Shown piece after piece: positions 46,155 through 58,417 of a stretch of DNA of 64,000 bases; the stretch's first letter is position 1; each line of letters starts with the position of its first letter. A program made the position numbers and the translations under genes. The DNA comes from Spizellomyces punctatus DAOM BR117 (lineage: Eukaryota > Chytridiomycota > Chytridiomycetes > Spizellomycetales > Spizellomycetaceae), in NCBI RefSeq assembly GCF_000182565.1, contig NW_015971537.1:2019299-2083298 (forward strand). The letters run 5' to 3'. A model generated the notes under the pieces. It made no database searches, had not been told where the DNA came from, and saw only the letters and a program-made list of their open reading frames with translations.

Positions 46155-47307
46155 ATGTCGCTGTTTTCAAGGCCCAAAAAGCAAAGTGAAGGCCCCTCAC
46201 CTAGCCCCCTGCAAGACGGGTAAGGTCGTGCCTTGGCTCTTGGCCGTCTCGTTTTGAAAAGCCAGTTGACTTTTTGCCAAACACAGTCGTCGCAAACAGA
46301 TTACCTCCCTTCATACCCACCAGCTTGCTGTCCGCGAACTTCAACCTGACACAGTCTATGAAGTCACAACAACAACACCATCAAGCCTTACTCTGCAATT
46401 GACTATCACACTCCCGCCTACCTTCCCGGACACGCCTCCCAGTATAAAGGTCAAACCGCCTGTTCAGCATGCTTGGGTCGATAAAGCAGGATACGTTATT
46501 GGACATGAACGTCTTGCGAGATGGGATGCCGGTCAGGGTATTGTTCTAGGACGACTTTTGAGGGAGATTATCCAAGAGTTTGCCATACGTCCACCATCTC
46601 GACCTGAGCATTCGTATCAGCACCATCACTCCCCAACGACAACAAGTGTACCAGGACCCTCTCTGATGCACCCACAGCATGCTCCTATTCCCGAATTTCC
46701 AGAAGTGGATCATTTATCACTCGAAGAACTCGATGATCTGCTCAAGAATGAAGAGGCTTTGGGACTGTTTTTTGAACAAATGGAGCATGTGAAAAGTATG
46801 AGACAGGTGCACGCAGATCTTGTCGTGGGGAATGAGGCTTTGGCGCGTAAGTTCATCTGGCGTTTTGTAGTATATCTATTGTCCGCTCATCATACATTTT
46901 CTTTCAGGACGCAATTTGGAAAAGGAGAATGAAATAAATGCGCTCAAGTCAAGCCTTACAGAGCAAGTCACCTTGATGCGGTCTCAGAAAAACTTGTTTG
47001 ATGAAAATTCAAAGATTCGAGAAGATGAGCTCATGGTAATTCCTTGTTTTCGGCTAGCTAAGTTTGATCTTGATTGCTCAAGCAGCTCGTCTAGCGTTTC
47101 GGATCTGATTACATCACCAGCAAACTCCGAGCTGCTCTCAGTCAGTCTGATGAGCTCTCAGATTCAATTGCAACGTCATTTGTGGACGGAAAGCTCGGTG
47201 TGGATGATTTCTTGAAACAGTTCCGCGATGTACGAAAGGTGTATCATCTGCGAGCTGCAAAGCTGGAGCGAATATCACGAGAACCGGGGCTCTTGTCTGC
47301 ACCTTAA
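46155..47307 (+). CDS. VPS37: ESCRT-I subunit Vps37 (VPS37A-like, with UEV-like N-terminus)
   Basis: Part of ESCRT-I, which sorts ubiquitinated cargo into multivesicular bodies. Exons 46155-46219, 46287-46846, 46908-47035 and 47095-47307 total 966 nt (321 residues). The N-terminal domain (LQPDTVYEV, LPPTFPDTPPSIKVKPP, HAWVDKAGYVIGHERLARWD, LLREIIQEF) is the inactive UEV-like domain of metazoan VPS37A, absent from yeast Vps37. The C-terminal half is the Mod(r) helical domain (LSLEELDDLLKNEEALGLFF, NLEKENEINALKSSL, KLRAALSQSDELSDSIA, GVDDFLKQFRDVRKVYHLR). Exact length and splice agreement make the model firm. Confidence 0.92.
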
Positions 47308-47392
47308 CTGTTACCCATATATTATAAATATGAATTATTTACATGTCTTGCACTGTAGTAGCAGACTGAAGATCCATCCCGTTGGTGAAAAA

Positions 47393-50335
47393 TTATTCTG
47401 ATTCCTCCTCCTCTTCCTCGTCTATATTTATCTCTGGTAGCTCGTCTTCGTCGTCGTCATCATTGACGCTGATTTCCGGTAGGCCATCGTCATCTGCGTC
47501 CATGGGATCGGCAGTATCGTCGGATGGGCCTTCTTTTGGCCCGACATTTTCCACGGGTGGCGTATCACTATTAGACATTGTTGTGGAGTCCATGGACACT
47601 TCATTTGGTTGATATTCGCGAGAGTGCACAAGAGTTTCTCTCACAATAGCCGTTTCCGTTACACTTTCAACTTCCTGCGTTTCTACCACCTGCAATGTTT
47701 CAACACATCAACCTTTGCAACTCGGTCCCTAGACACAATGTTTAGTTTGAAAACCCACCTTAAAGGCTATGTCTGGTACGACAGCTTTTCCGACTGTCGG
47801 CTGAACATGAACTTTGGTGACGCTAGTCCGTCGTTTAGCTGGAATAGCTTGGTCATACGTCGGTATCGCCCCAGGATTCGTAACAGGATTCGTAACAGGA
47901 CGATCCGGTGCCACATCTCGTTGGTTCCCAGTTACGTTGGAGGACGTTGAAGCAATAGGCTCGAATTCGTCCTCTAGTGGTGATGCATACTTTTCCACCG
48001 TTGTCGTGTATTCAAATCGTGGCAAGCGGGGGTGAATAATCAAGTCTGAAACAATTAGACCTCGTTTGCAGAGCTCTCGCACCTGTGAACTACTGTCAGT
48101 ATATTTTGTTACGCTGACAGTGCGCTACTAGGTACTCACTCGGACGTCGGGATGGTAAAGAAAGCTGGCAAAGACCTTAATCCCAAGTGCCAAGACATCG
48201 CCATTCCTCCCAGTACAGGATTGCATTGCCGCCAGCAGACATTTGAGCATCTGGTATTGATATCCATGCTTGGCGTCATCTGGCGCATTTCTTGTTGCAG
48301 ATGCGAATACGCAGGATACCAGACTATGTGTCAGTGGAGAAATATCGATCTGATTCGCCTCGGCTTGTCCAAAGAGTATTAAATGTTCGAGGACTGAAAA
48401 CATGGTGTTGGCCTCAATAATTAGCCTCAACAACACACAGTACATATAAGCGCCGACGTTACCATTAAGGGCCGCAATTCTCAGATCCCAGTCATCGGGA
48501 GCCTCTAGGTTTTTAGTTGTGTCCACCGAATCCAGCTTCCTTTTCTACAATAAAATATCCAATAAAAACGGTTGGATGCGGCTTTGGGCTGTTTAAGTCT
48601 TCACGCAATATTTACCTTTGATTGCTGCGCTGTTGACGGATCGCGCACCGATACCGGCTTGGTATAGGCGTTCATGTCGTGTAATACTGCTTTAGATAGG
48701 GTAGAGCTTCCTATTCGTACGATCTCGCACCCAAATGTGGCAATCGCTTTGCTGATAAGTTGGTAACCCGACAGTCGTAGAGTACTGGTAACGGTAACTG
48801 CGTCAGAAGACCATAGGAGAAAAACACCAACGAATGTAGCTACACACTGATGGTATCGTGAATGTTCCAAAGCCTTGGCACATATTGTCCATGTAAACTC
48901 GACGTCAGTCCAAACTTTGCTGTTTTATCAAAGGAATTTAGTGTTCATTCCGACCGCAAAACTGTGTCAAAGCCCATGATAGATACCGGGATAGTAGAAT
49001 GGTCAACAGCTGGTTCGCGGTTATGCATACAAGCGGCACAAGAAGTCGGAGATACTTAGGCCCAAACGCGTTCCCAAGATCATACCACTGGGCGTGTTGG
49101 CGATTTGGTGAGAAATATCTGAGAAAAGATGGACAACCAATCAATCATACCTGAGCCTTCCCCGCACCGGCATACATCCGACGAATCAAAGCCACGACAC
49201 TCTCTACGCGAAAGCTCTGAGTGGTTACGCTGCGTCACACCTTAAGTGAGTACTGGGCTGCGGTATGTTCCCTGTCATAGTTCACAATACCTTAGGATTG
49301 TTGATAGAACTGTAACTATCGCTTGGAGCTGTGAGATTCGCACCGGAAGCTCAATATGATAACCACCACTGACTGGAGGGAGTATCAGGCCATTACTTGC
49401 TTCGCGCGTGGTCGTTTCTGTACAAGTTTGATCTTAATTGAGGGAAGGAAACACTTTCAAGGAGGGCTACTATGCTACCTGCATCTATGGAAGAAAAGAT
49501 TTCATCCAGCAGTTCTTTCACGGATGCGCATACTCTGTCGATGATTTTTGATTCTCCGTAGTCGCCCCCTTTTTCTCTCTTCAACTGAGCGAGCACGACT
49601 ATGCAACCAGTGGCGGCGCGAACAGACTGTTTTTCCTCATGAAGACGCATAATGATGTCGAAGCAGATGACTTCAATCCTTTCAGAGTGGGCTTTGGCAC
49701 CATTTGGAAAGGTGGTGATGATGTTTTGCAGATCAGCCAAGATGTTGGGCTGGATTTGTACGCGTCATTCAAAGATAGACCTATTTCGCATCAACGACTT
49801 GAAAACTTACCTCGACAGGAGTCGAGCGGGCTATAATATCACATATCCCAGTAATAACTTTCGCTAGATACATTTGATTCAAATCCCTCTGTAGACTGGG
49901 AAAGACCTTCGACTTCACCAGCAATTTGGTGACCGCGCGAACGATATCCCCCACATAGGTACTGTTCGGTGTCTTCATAGCAGTCAAAAGCCCATTGCAC
50001 CAAGAGCGAGCTTCCTTTTGGAAGGCCGAATACGCTTGCTCAACGGATATACGTATCAAGCAGGCCGCTGCCCATTGTGTGGTCGGTGCTTTTGAGGACA
50101 ATAGACTGCTGAGCCGTACCGACCATTTATGTAGTGCGGAGATTGCTCGCGTTGCAAGAGAGCCTTTGGTTAGGTTATTCAGGTCGTTGGCCTCCTCCGC
50201 TACATGGTGGAGTCGCCAAAGCAGATCATTATTCGTCAAGAGGTTTAAGATCCAAGGTAGATTAGTATGGACTTTTTCGTCATCCCCCAAAAAGTTTGCT
50301 GTAATCAGCTCGAGCTGTTGCGCGGGATCTTCCAT
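47393..50335 (-). CDS. RIX1: Rix1/PELP1-type pre-ribosome processing protein
   Basis: Component of the Rix1 complex needed for ITS2 processing and 60S export. The start MEDPAQQLELITANFLGD at 50335 leads into helical repeats: LHHVAEEANDLNNLTKGSLA, ALHKWSVRLSSLLSSKAPTT, SWCNGLLTAMKTPNSTYVGD, FPSLQRDLNQMYLAKVITGICDIIARSTPVE, then NIITTFPNGAKAHSERIEVI and a later RLSGYQLISKAIATFG. RELCKRGLIVSDLIIHPRLP matches the PELP1 region that follows the repeats. The last exon is an acidic tail (DDDGLPEISVNDDDDED...). PELP1 also ends in an acidic stretch. Several introns between 48500 and 49800 were not individually resolved. Confidence 0.8.
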
Positions 50336-50466
50336 TGGCTCGCCTTCTGCAGCCAGGCGTTAAGAAAAAAGTTCAACATGAAGCGACAAGCTTTGGATCT
50401 GTGAAAACTGACTGTGCCACCAGTCATTGAATTGGAACCCATTTGAACCATAACCCTTTGTTTATA

Positions 50467-51120
50467 TTAGGCTGGGGGTCGATACCCGCAGTGAGCACAT
50501 AGTTTTACGACGGCGGAATGGTCTTGTTTGCACTCTTTCTGTGCACGGATGTACTCTAATGGTAAATGTATATCTGAAGAATATGCGAAGATGTCAAGGA
50601 CAGCTACTTTTACGTCGTTTGCATCCATCGCCGAACTTACGTTTAGCATCGCAATAAGGAGGATTCGCAGTGTACTTGCAGTTACATATTGAATACATTG
50701 ATTGCTGTTTGGGCACTACCCATCGTTTTGGTTTGAAAGGAGTCCCGCGATGGCTCTCTAAAAGTTTGGAGCACTGTGTCAACATATGTCCTTGCTCCTC
50801 AAAGTGTCGGAAGTGTTTGCAGCTGCTGACGTACCATCACACCAAGGTTGGCTTCGACTCAAGCTAAAGAACGCATGAGGTCTTGCCAAACATCAATGAG
50901 ATCCTCTCTATGATGCATACCCGCATGTGCACCAGTATTTTACTTGGCCTTCTTGCAATCCTCGTATATTCGCGGGGCCATACTACAAGCCTGTTCAGAG
51001 CCTGCTTGTTTTGTGCCGAGGAATGATAAGACATACCGTTGGAACACATGGACGTAAACATGGTGCCTTGTGAATATCTTCTATTTCGAGCGGATCTTTC
51101 GTTGGCTCAGAACCGGTCAT
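50467..51120 (-). CDS. CDGSH iron-sulfur domain protein (CISD3-like) with Cys-bearing tail
   Basis: A [2Fe-2S] protein of the mitoNEET class. Five exons (51120-51037, 50982-50921, 50863-50835, 50757-50641, 50573-50467) total 399 nt (132 residues). Two motifs are rebuilt from the exons: KYWCTCGLSRSQPWCDESH, with the shared block HRGTPFKPKRWVVP, and SICNCKYTANPPYCDAKH. Each gives the C-x-C-...-C-x3-H ligand set; two motifs in one chain define the CISD3 (Miner2) type, usually mitochondrial matrix. The N-terminus (MTGSEPTKDPLEIED) does not look like a presequence. After the second motif there is a tail of about 35 residues with KECKQDH and LCAHCGYRPPA, which adds a possible extra metal site. The introns cut between the ligand residues of both motifs, so plain translation hides this gene. 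Confidence 0.92.
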
Positions 51121-51831
51121 TTATTTCAACTGGAAGGTAGCGTAGCGGCTGGCAAAAGACAAGTAGAAAACAAGCGACACGACTCGACTGCCGTTTATAT
51201 CAGAAAATGTGACACATTTGTGGTGCTGAACTTTTAGTTTGTTTTGCATGTTGCTTAACAAGACCACTATATCTAGCACCATCAAAGAAACATGTACGAG
51301 CTGTTGCATACGAAAGAGCGTAAACTATACTCGAGTCAAATCTCTCATAGGTGGACGCTTCATGCTTTATTTTAAGAGCGATTTGCATACGATTCCATCT
51401 CTTTTTTTCTACGCAAACCTCATCTTTTTCAATACAAAATCGTTCGCTGATCTCAACAGAAATACTCAAATGAGCATCTCATGAACTACAAAATAAAAAT
51501 GGGAGAAACTCCAACGAACCTCCAGGTGGCGACGTCGACAGCGGCCTCTGACTTTGAGACGCGTTCGGCTGAGACGTCTTCCCGTTGGTTGGCACGAGGA
51601 AGGACGCTACGGTTGTCCGTACGCCTTGAACAAGGATTAGCCCGGCCCTCGCCGCGGTCGAGCGTTTACGCACAGCAATCTCCCACTTGGACATCACCTC
51701 GGGTCTCATGTGTCCAGAGCGTAGCCGACGCCCTCACTGAGCCATCCTTCCCATTGCCAACTTTTGTTACCGCCCGCCCTACCACACAATCTGCGACACA
51801 CATTATTCACAACCTCCTCGGCCAACCTGCA
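51121..51831. other. Intergenic / 5' flank of the golgin gene, 711 bp
   Basis: This region lies between the CDGSH gene and the golgin gene, which diverge. The golgin frame stays open upstream to 51481, so a longer N-terminus starting at 51499 (MGETPTNLQ) cannot be excluded. That extension is compositionally unlike a golgin, and MFSNLQ at 51832 is a typical golgin start. No other gene was seen. Confidence 0.45.
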
Positions 51832-54800
51832 ATGTTTTCAAATCTGCAGTCAAGACTAGGCAAAGCAGTGGAAGCGTCGCGGGATGCCATTGGCACACTT
51901 CAAACCACTCTCAACCAAACTGGCCTTGATCCTTTAGGCGGGGTTGCGGCTCGGCTAAGACCATCTTTGAGTCAAGCAGGTTCTTCCAGCACCATTTTCA
52001 CCTTTCCAGGTGTTGATGAAGATGGTTTTAAAGAACAGCCGCTGGAAGCACCGCGGACGGAAGCAATTCCAACCGGATCGGACACACAGGACCTCATGCG
52101 CTTTTCTGAAGACCAAACTTCTGCTTCAGAATCTGGACAAAGTAGTGGACGCCGCTCCACTGAGCAGAATGTGAGAAACTCTCCTCGTCCAACTGCTGCT
52201 GCTCCTCCAGATGCAAACGCCGAAGCTGCTGGTATCTTCGCTCCACAATCACAACCTGCACTCTCGTCGATGACACCCGAAGAGGTTTTAAGCATGGACG
52301 TCTCAGAAATGGGCGAAAGGCTGCAGCGTCTGAGACGATTCGAAGCGAAGTTTACAGGTATACATCCATATTTACCTTCAACCATGAAAAGCTGCTTGAA
52401 AGTTTTGTCTTCTTTGTAAGATGTCGCCAAACACTGCAAAAGACTCCAAGAGAGATTTCAGCAGCTCAATTCCATAATCAGCAACTACACTCCCATTGGC
52501 AAAATCACCACAGTTGCAGATCTCGAGGCATTTGACGTCTACATGCGTTCCACTCGCGAAAAGCAAGAAGTGAGTTTTAATTTGGAGTTCTTTAGAAATT
52601 ACTGTTGGGTTGGAGCCAGTCCTCTGATTGGCTGTATCTGTATTTTCTATAGATCAGTAGTGCCGAAATTGGGCGTCTGTCACGTCAAGTCAGTGATATC
52701 AAAGAAGTTCAGGAGTTGGAGGCTGCCACAAAAGCGGACATGTTTGCTGCGCTGCAAAGCAAACTGCTGGAGCGTGAAGAGGTTAGCCTTTCAAATTTTG
52801 TTGCTTCGACCATGATTCCATTGGTAAATTTCTTGCACTCGGGCAGGAGATTAACAGGCTCAAGCACGCGATACAAAGGCGGGAGACACCACCATCAAGT
52901 CCCATGGTACAGAACCTCTCGACCCCAGCAACGCAGTCTATTCCCAACAGTGAAGCAGCAACACCTCCTCTAGCTACCGAAACAACCTTGGCCTTAAAAC
53001 TCAAATTGCGCGAGGCAGCTGCGGCGCTGAAGAAAACGAAAGATGAACGAGACAAAGCAAATGAACGCTGTAAAGAGCTGAGCGAGTACCTTGCAAAGTA
53101 TGAATCCGCTGAATCATCAAATAGCATAGAAGGGAGAAATGGTATAAATGGAGCGGTGGACGATAAGGAGATATCACTACTTCGTGACCAGATGACAGAT
53201 GCAGATCGGCGACGCGAGGAGGCTGAGCGTATTGTAGAAGAACATAAAGCTCGTCTGGCACAATTGGAATCTGAGCGACGGGATCTGACAAATAAAGTAT
53301 CAGCTTTGGAGAGCTCAGTGGAAGAGGCCACGAGCAAGGTCCAGGAGGCGTCGAGAGTAGCAGAGCAACGCTTGGAGACATGTCAGGAGCAGGCCACGGA
53401 GATAGAGACAATGCGAACTGAAAAAGAACATTTGCAACGGGAACTGGAGGATGCCAACAATCGACGACGGTTGGTAGAAGAGGATGTGCAAATCCTAAAA
53501 GACCAGATACGCGATTTGGAACATAACGTACGCCAAGGACAAGAAGTAATTGCAAAGCTGACGCAAGAGTCAAACTCATTAGCGAAGGAGCAGGAAAATT
53601 CGCGACAGCTTAGTGTAAGTGCAGAGACAGAACGCGAAACAATACTGAAAGAGCGCGACAATGCTTTACACGAGCGTGACCAATTGGCCTCACAGCTCGC
53701 GGATCTGGAGCGGACAATTCAAGACCACAAGACCAAAGTGCTAAAGCTTGAGAAACAGTGCCAAGCGGCTGATGGATCCTCGGAGGAAACGCAACGGCAA
53801 CTGGAGACGGTGAAGGAGCAGCTGAAGGCCGCCAACGAACGCATAGAAGAGGCCCTTCGTGCACGTGACGAAGCAGTAGCAGATTTGGATGCTGAGAAGA
53901 CCACTCGAGCCGATGTCGCAGCGCAAGTAGAAAGGGAGAGAAGACAATTAGATGAGCAAATCGGTGATCTATCGCGGCAAATAACAGAAGCGAACAAGGC
54001 GCGTGACGAAATGCTCGTGCGGGTTGAAGCGCTTGATCAGGAGCTGAAGAGTTTACAAGGAAATCTGGAGAAGGCGCATAATGATCTCTACGGTGTGACG
54101 CAAGAGCGTGACAAGAGTGTCAAGCACGTGGCGGAATTGGAAGCGCTAGTGTCTGAGCGGCAAGGGGAGAGCGAGCGCGTGCAAAATCTGATGAAGGCGA
54201 TGAGGGAAAAGCTTCAAAAGCGGATCGGAGATTTGGAACGGGAGAAGAATGAATTGCGTGATGAATTAGCGACAGCGCAAAGTGAGCGGGAGAAAGATGC
54301 TGGTACTGGAGAAGAGAAAACCAAAGATTCCCAAGCAGAAGAGGGAATGCGCGTAAAGAATGGACGGATACGAGACTTGGAGGGGCAAATCAGCGAACTG
54401 CAAAGTAAATTAGAATTTGCCGAAGATCAGGTTGCGGACTCTGCTAAGAAGAATGCGGTGTTACACAAAACAGTGGAGAACGTCCAGGAAGAGGTGAACC
54501 AGCTGAAAGACGAGCGAGACAAACTGAATGGACAATCCAGGAAGCTACTCGCAGAATTGGACGAGGCACGTAAGGAATTGAAGCAAAATCGCGCGCAGGC
54601 CGACGAATCCAAGCGAAGTGTTGAAGAATTAAAGGCATCTTTGGAAGCTGCCACCATTGAACGCAAAAAGTTGCAAAATGAGGTGGAGGCACTTAATAAG
54701 CAGACTCAGCAGCTAGAAGAACTGAAAGCGTCGAATGCCAACTTAAAGCATCAGGTTGAGGCGGCTCAATCGGACAGGGATCGACTCGAAGCCGAGGTTG

Positions 54801-57352
54801 GGAACCAGAAGAAACTAGAAGAGTTGGAGGAAGCCAAACGAAAGGTTGAAGCCAACCTTACGAATGCAGAGAAGAGGATAGTTGATATGGAAGGCCAGTT
54901 AACAACCGTAAAAAAGCAAGCGAATGAACGGGAGACTGAGCTGAGGCAACTTACAGCGCAGCTTGAATCCAAAAATCATGCGCACAATGCAAACCAGGTT
55001 CGAGCTGACGAGCTGGAAGAAGCGCTGGAAGCTGCACGAAAGAAAGAGTCGGATAATCAGGAGACGCTTCGAGCGGCCCAGGCACGCGTAGCAGAATTGG
55101 AGACCCTGTCCGCGGCTGCACAACAGGCCAACGCGACGGGTGAGCAGGCAATTCTGGCCGCACAAGCACGCGTCACTGAGCTAGATCAAAGGTTGGAACA
55201 CGCACTCGGACAGACGGGGGATGCTGGGGCACAAGTGGCCGCTCTGAATGAACAGCTTATCGCTACTAAGGAAAGTCTGGAAGAAGGGGAACGACGATTG
55301 GCTGAAAGCCAAAAGGTCATATCGTCTCTCGAAAGTGAAGTAGAAGCTCTTAAGAAGGAGAGGGAGGAGGCTTTGAGCACTGTGAAAGACCTGACAGATC
55401 AATCTTCAGACAATGCTGCAGATATTCAAGATTTGACCAAGGCGAACTCATCGTTGTTGAAACAATTGAACGATGCGCGTGCGCGGGCTGACAATCTTGT
55501 GGCAGCAGAATCTCGCGCGCGACAATTAGATGCCGACATGAAAGTTCTGACAGGGGTACGACGACAACTGGAACAGGCCAAGACAGAAGCTGAGCAACGC
55601 CTTCATTCGTTGGAAGAATCATTGGCGCTAGCCAAACAAACCGTTCATGAGCGAGATGATGCTATTCACGAGAAGGAAGCGGAAGTGGCGTCTTTACGAT
55701 CTCAACTCAAGGAGGAGGAAGAGAAGAAGGCTAAATCTATTCAACTGCTGCGACAATCCAAGGCGCGAATTCTCAAGTTGGAGGCAGAAATCAAGAGCAG
55801 AGACGAGACGGTGGTGCAAATGCAGGGTGAAATAAAAGAGTTAGGCGAGACACGAGAGCGAGAGCTTAAGGAAAAAGAGGCACAATTGGCCAATGTCACA
55901 CGGCAAATTGAGGATATGCAAGCTAGAATGCGTAGGCAACAGGAAGCTGCTAGTGATTTGGAACGCCAACAGCAGGACTTCTTGGCAGAAAAGGGGCAGA
56001 TAGATTCGCGACTCGAACAGCTAAGTAAAGCTGAAGAAACCTTGAGAACTGAGCTGGAGCATACCCGGGAAGAACTTGAAATGCGTCAAGCTGAATTGGA
56101 AAGCGCCCGGAGCATGCTGGACGCACGGGAAGCGCAGCTTAATGGTGAAATGACGCGATGGGCTGGAGTAGAGGAGCGAATGGTCAATATGGAACATGAA
56201 CTCGAAACCTCCAAGCGACTGTTCCAAACAAAGTCCACTGAGAACGATCAACTCCGCCTGAAGATTTCTGAACTGGAAGCACAAGCCTATGAAGCTAGCC
56301 AGACGTCCGGCAAGTATCAGGGAGATATGGATGCGTTGAAGAGAGAAGTGAGGGATGCGAGGAGAGAGGCGGGAGAACGAGTGAAGGAGTTGAAGCGGCT
56401 TGAGCAAGAACTCGAAGCCAGTAAGAGGGAAGCTGTGGAAGCACAGGAGGCATTGGAGGTGGTCAAGAGAAAGGAGGAGGAACGGACGGTGGAATTTGCA
56501 GATCTCGTAAAGAAGATGAAAGATGCAGAACTTCGGGAGCACGAGTGGAAGCAGAGCTTAGCCGCACAAGAGGTTGGTCTTTCTAGTTACTCGTGATCTG
56601 AAGCTAAACGGAATGCTAAGACGGTTACGTGTGAAGGCGCGCCTTGGGGAGCTACAAGCAGAAATCAGCCAATTACAAAATGAAAATCAGCAAGCTGTCT
56701 TCAATCGAGATAAACTTCTCGAGGAGATGCGCGTGAGAGAGGTTCAGTTGAAAAATCTGAACAAGGTGAGGATAGTCTGAATGATTTCCGCGTTCTTTTG
56801 TCCTTGTGAATAATATGGGACTCTCAGACTTTAAAGGACGAAGTCCGTAAACTTTCCCGCACCGCGTCCATATCTAGTGGTATGGGCATGACACCCACAT
56901 CGGCTGGCCTGCAATCTCCACCTCCCATCAGCCGTCCCCCGTCGACGGGCAGTCTCAGTGGCCGACACTCCCATCATGGGTCCGTCAGTTCAATCGCATC
57001 TGACGATGGGTCAGGCAGAAGAGATTCAACGATGGGCTCAATATTTCCACCTCGACGACCATCCTCGCAAAACAACCCTAATCCGAGATCAAGTATCGAA
57101 TCTACTGATTCTGGGAAATCAGCCGCGACGGGAAGCGCGCTACCAGATCCAAATCCAGAGTATCTAAAAGCGGTGCTGCTAAAGTTTTTGGAGGCAAAGG
57201 ATAAGCGCGTAAGTTGCGACACTTTTTCGCATCCTTTGCAATCACTCGCTCACTCGTTGCTCCGATTCGCATAGTCCCAATTGATTCAGGTATTAGCGAT
57301 GTTGTTACGGTTTACTCCGGAAGAAATGAAAAGAGTGCAAAAGACAATTTGA
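51832..57352 (+). CDS. Long coiled-coil golgin with C-terminal GRIP domain
   Basis: Peripheral trans-Golgi tether. The start MFSNLQSRLGKAVEASRDAIG is followed by a Ser/Pro-rich stretch, then near-continuous heptad-rich coiled coil from the exon at about 52904 to 56572 (over 1200 residues; for example KQCQAADGSSEETQRQLETV), with linking introns at 52355-52840, 56573-56636 and 56766-56827. A Ser/Pro linker (TPTSAGLQSPPPISRPPSTG) precedes the last two exons, which read NPEYLKAVLLKFLEAKDKR and SQLIQVLAMLLRFTPEEMKRVQKTI. That is a GRIP domain, including the conserved Tyr that contacts Arl1. The layout matches yeast Imh1 and animal golgin-97/245. The exon boundaries in 52350-52900 are approximate. 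Confidence 0.9.
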
Positions 57353-57744
57353 CGTTGTCCGACACATTTTTGGCTGGTGCTGGCTGATAGGGGCAAAGGG
57401 GGTGATTTACCACACGTAGGAGATGGTTGGGGCAACCTCCTCATTTTTTCTCATTTTGTGCATAGATCAGGATATCTATTCTCTTTCTTATTGAATTCTT
57501 TTTTTTTTTACATTTCATTGACAAGTTGTTGTTTTGACTCTCAGTTTATGATGTTTGACCGACCTTCATTGGTAGTTTATATTTGGAGATTTCGCAAAGC
57601 AAGCAAGCCCATGACACTGAATAGAAATACTCGTGGTCGTCATGCCGTGTTAAATCCACTTTGTCGGCCGCATAGTAAAGATGCGCATTCTCCCTGTAGG
57701 GATGGAATTGTGCTGATCTCACCATCACATTATGATATTCGTTA
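57353..57744. other. Intergenic, 392 bp
   Basis: The spacer lies between the convergent golgin gene and the small gene at 57745-58147. It includes T-rich stretches (57488-57512) that suit transcript ends. An open frame on the plus strand runs through it and into the neighbour without any motif; I treat it as chance. Confidence 0.4.
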
Positions 57745-58147
57745 TTATATAACCGCCAGCGTGCTCTTGCGGATTAAAGCCGCCACTTTTTCAGATGATT
57801 CCTCTACTACATCTCTTGTTGTTCTCATAGTCTGTTGAATATTCTTTACACTATTTTGATGGGCTACAATGGATTCAGCAATTGCTTCGGGATCTCGTTC
57901 GAGGGCTTCACGCGTCATGAGAGGAGCGGCGTTGATATTATTGGCTGGCGCATTTAAACGAACCCTTTAGAAGTGGGCCCATTGCTGCTTACCGGGATCT
58001 ACCTGTAAAATGCATACCTTCGGCATTTGTCTCGTATACTGTAGGTTCAAGGGTTGCAAGAAGGGCAAGGTCGGCGAGGATGGCTTCTGCGGTTGGTAAG
58101 GAGTGAGATACTGCTGGTTTTGTTGGGAGGGATGCCCGGTGAAACAT
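57745..58147 (-). CDS. Small helical protein of unknown family, two exons
   Basis: Exons 58147-58018 and 57944-57745 join in phase to give 330 nt, 109 residues. After MFHRASLPTKPAV come EAILADLALLATLEPTVYE, then in exon 2 NNINAAPLMTREALERDPE, AIAESIVAHQNSVKNIQQ and TRDVVEESSEKVAALIRKS. The second exon reads as two amphipathic helices with a heptad-like pattern, so a small complex subunit is plausible. I do not recognise the family. Further 5' exons are possible. The gene lies downstream of the GATA factor on the same strand (270-bp spacer with nothing recognised). Confidence 0.6.
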
Positions 58148-58417
58148 GGCGAGAAACCAAGGAGCAAATGTGTGCTGCGAACCCGTCAAGCGTTGTGGGT
58201 TGAAGTGAGATCTGCAAAGGACCTTCTACAGGTCTGGGCGGAATTTGGCCAGTGGCGCAGTAGCGTGTGACCTGTATTATAAACAAAGACCCGATCATCG
58301 TATCCTTCAAGATCAAACTGCGAATCAAAGAATCGAAACAGTCTGTGGAAAAAGCTAGAGTATAGAGCTAAATGTACTATTTCAGCTTTACAATAGGTCA
58401 CACAAGTAGAAAATGCG

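Noticed and set aside
51481-51831. Longer N-terminus for the golgin
   Set aside because: The extension is open but is rich in Arg/Thr/Ser without golgin features, and MFSNLQ at 51832 is the typical start; kept as an alternative only.
52783-56542. Many antisense open frames across the golgin
   Set aside because: They are shadows of a Glu/Gln/Lys-rich coiled-coil gene, whose complement is rich in Ser/Leu/Phe and low in stops.
57377-57838. 153-codon plus-strand frame after the golgin
   Set aside because: No motif, and it overlaps the minus-strand small gene whose exons sum and splice correctly.
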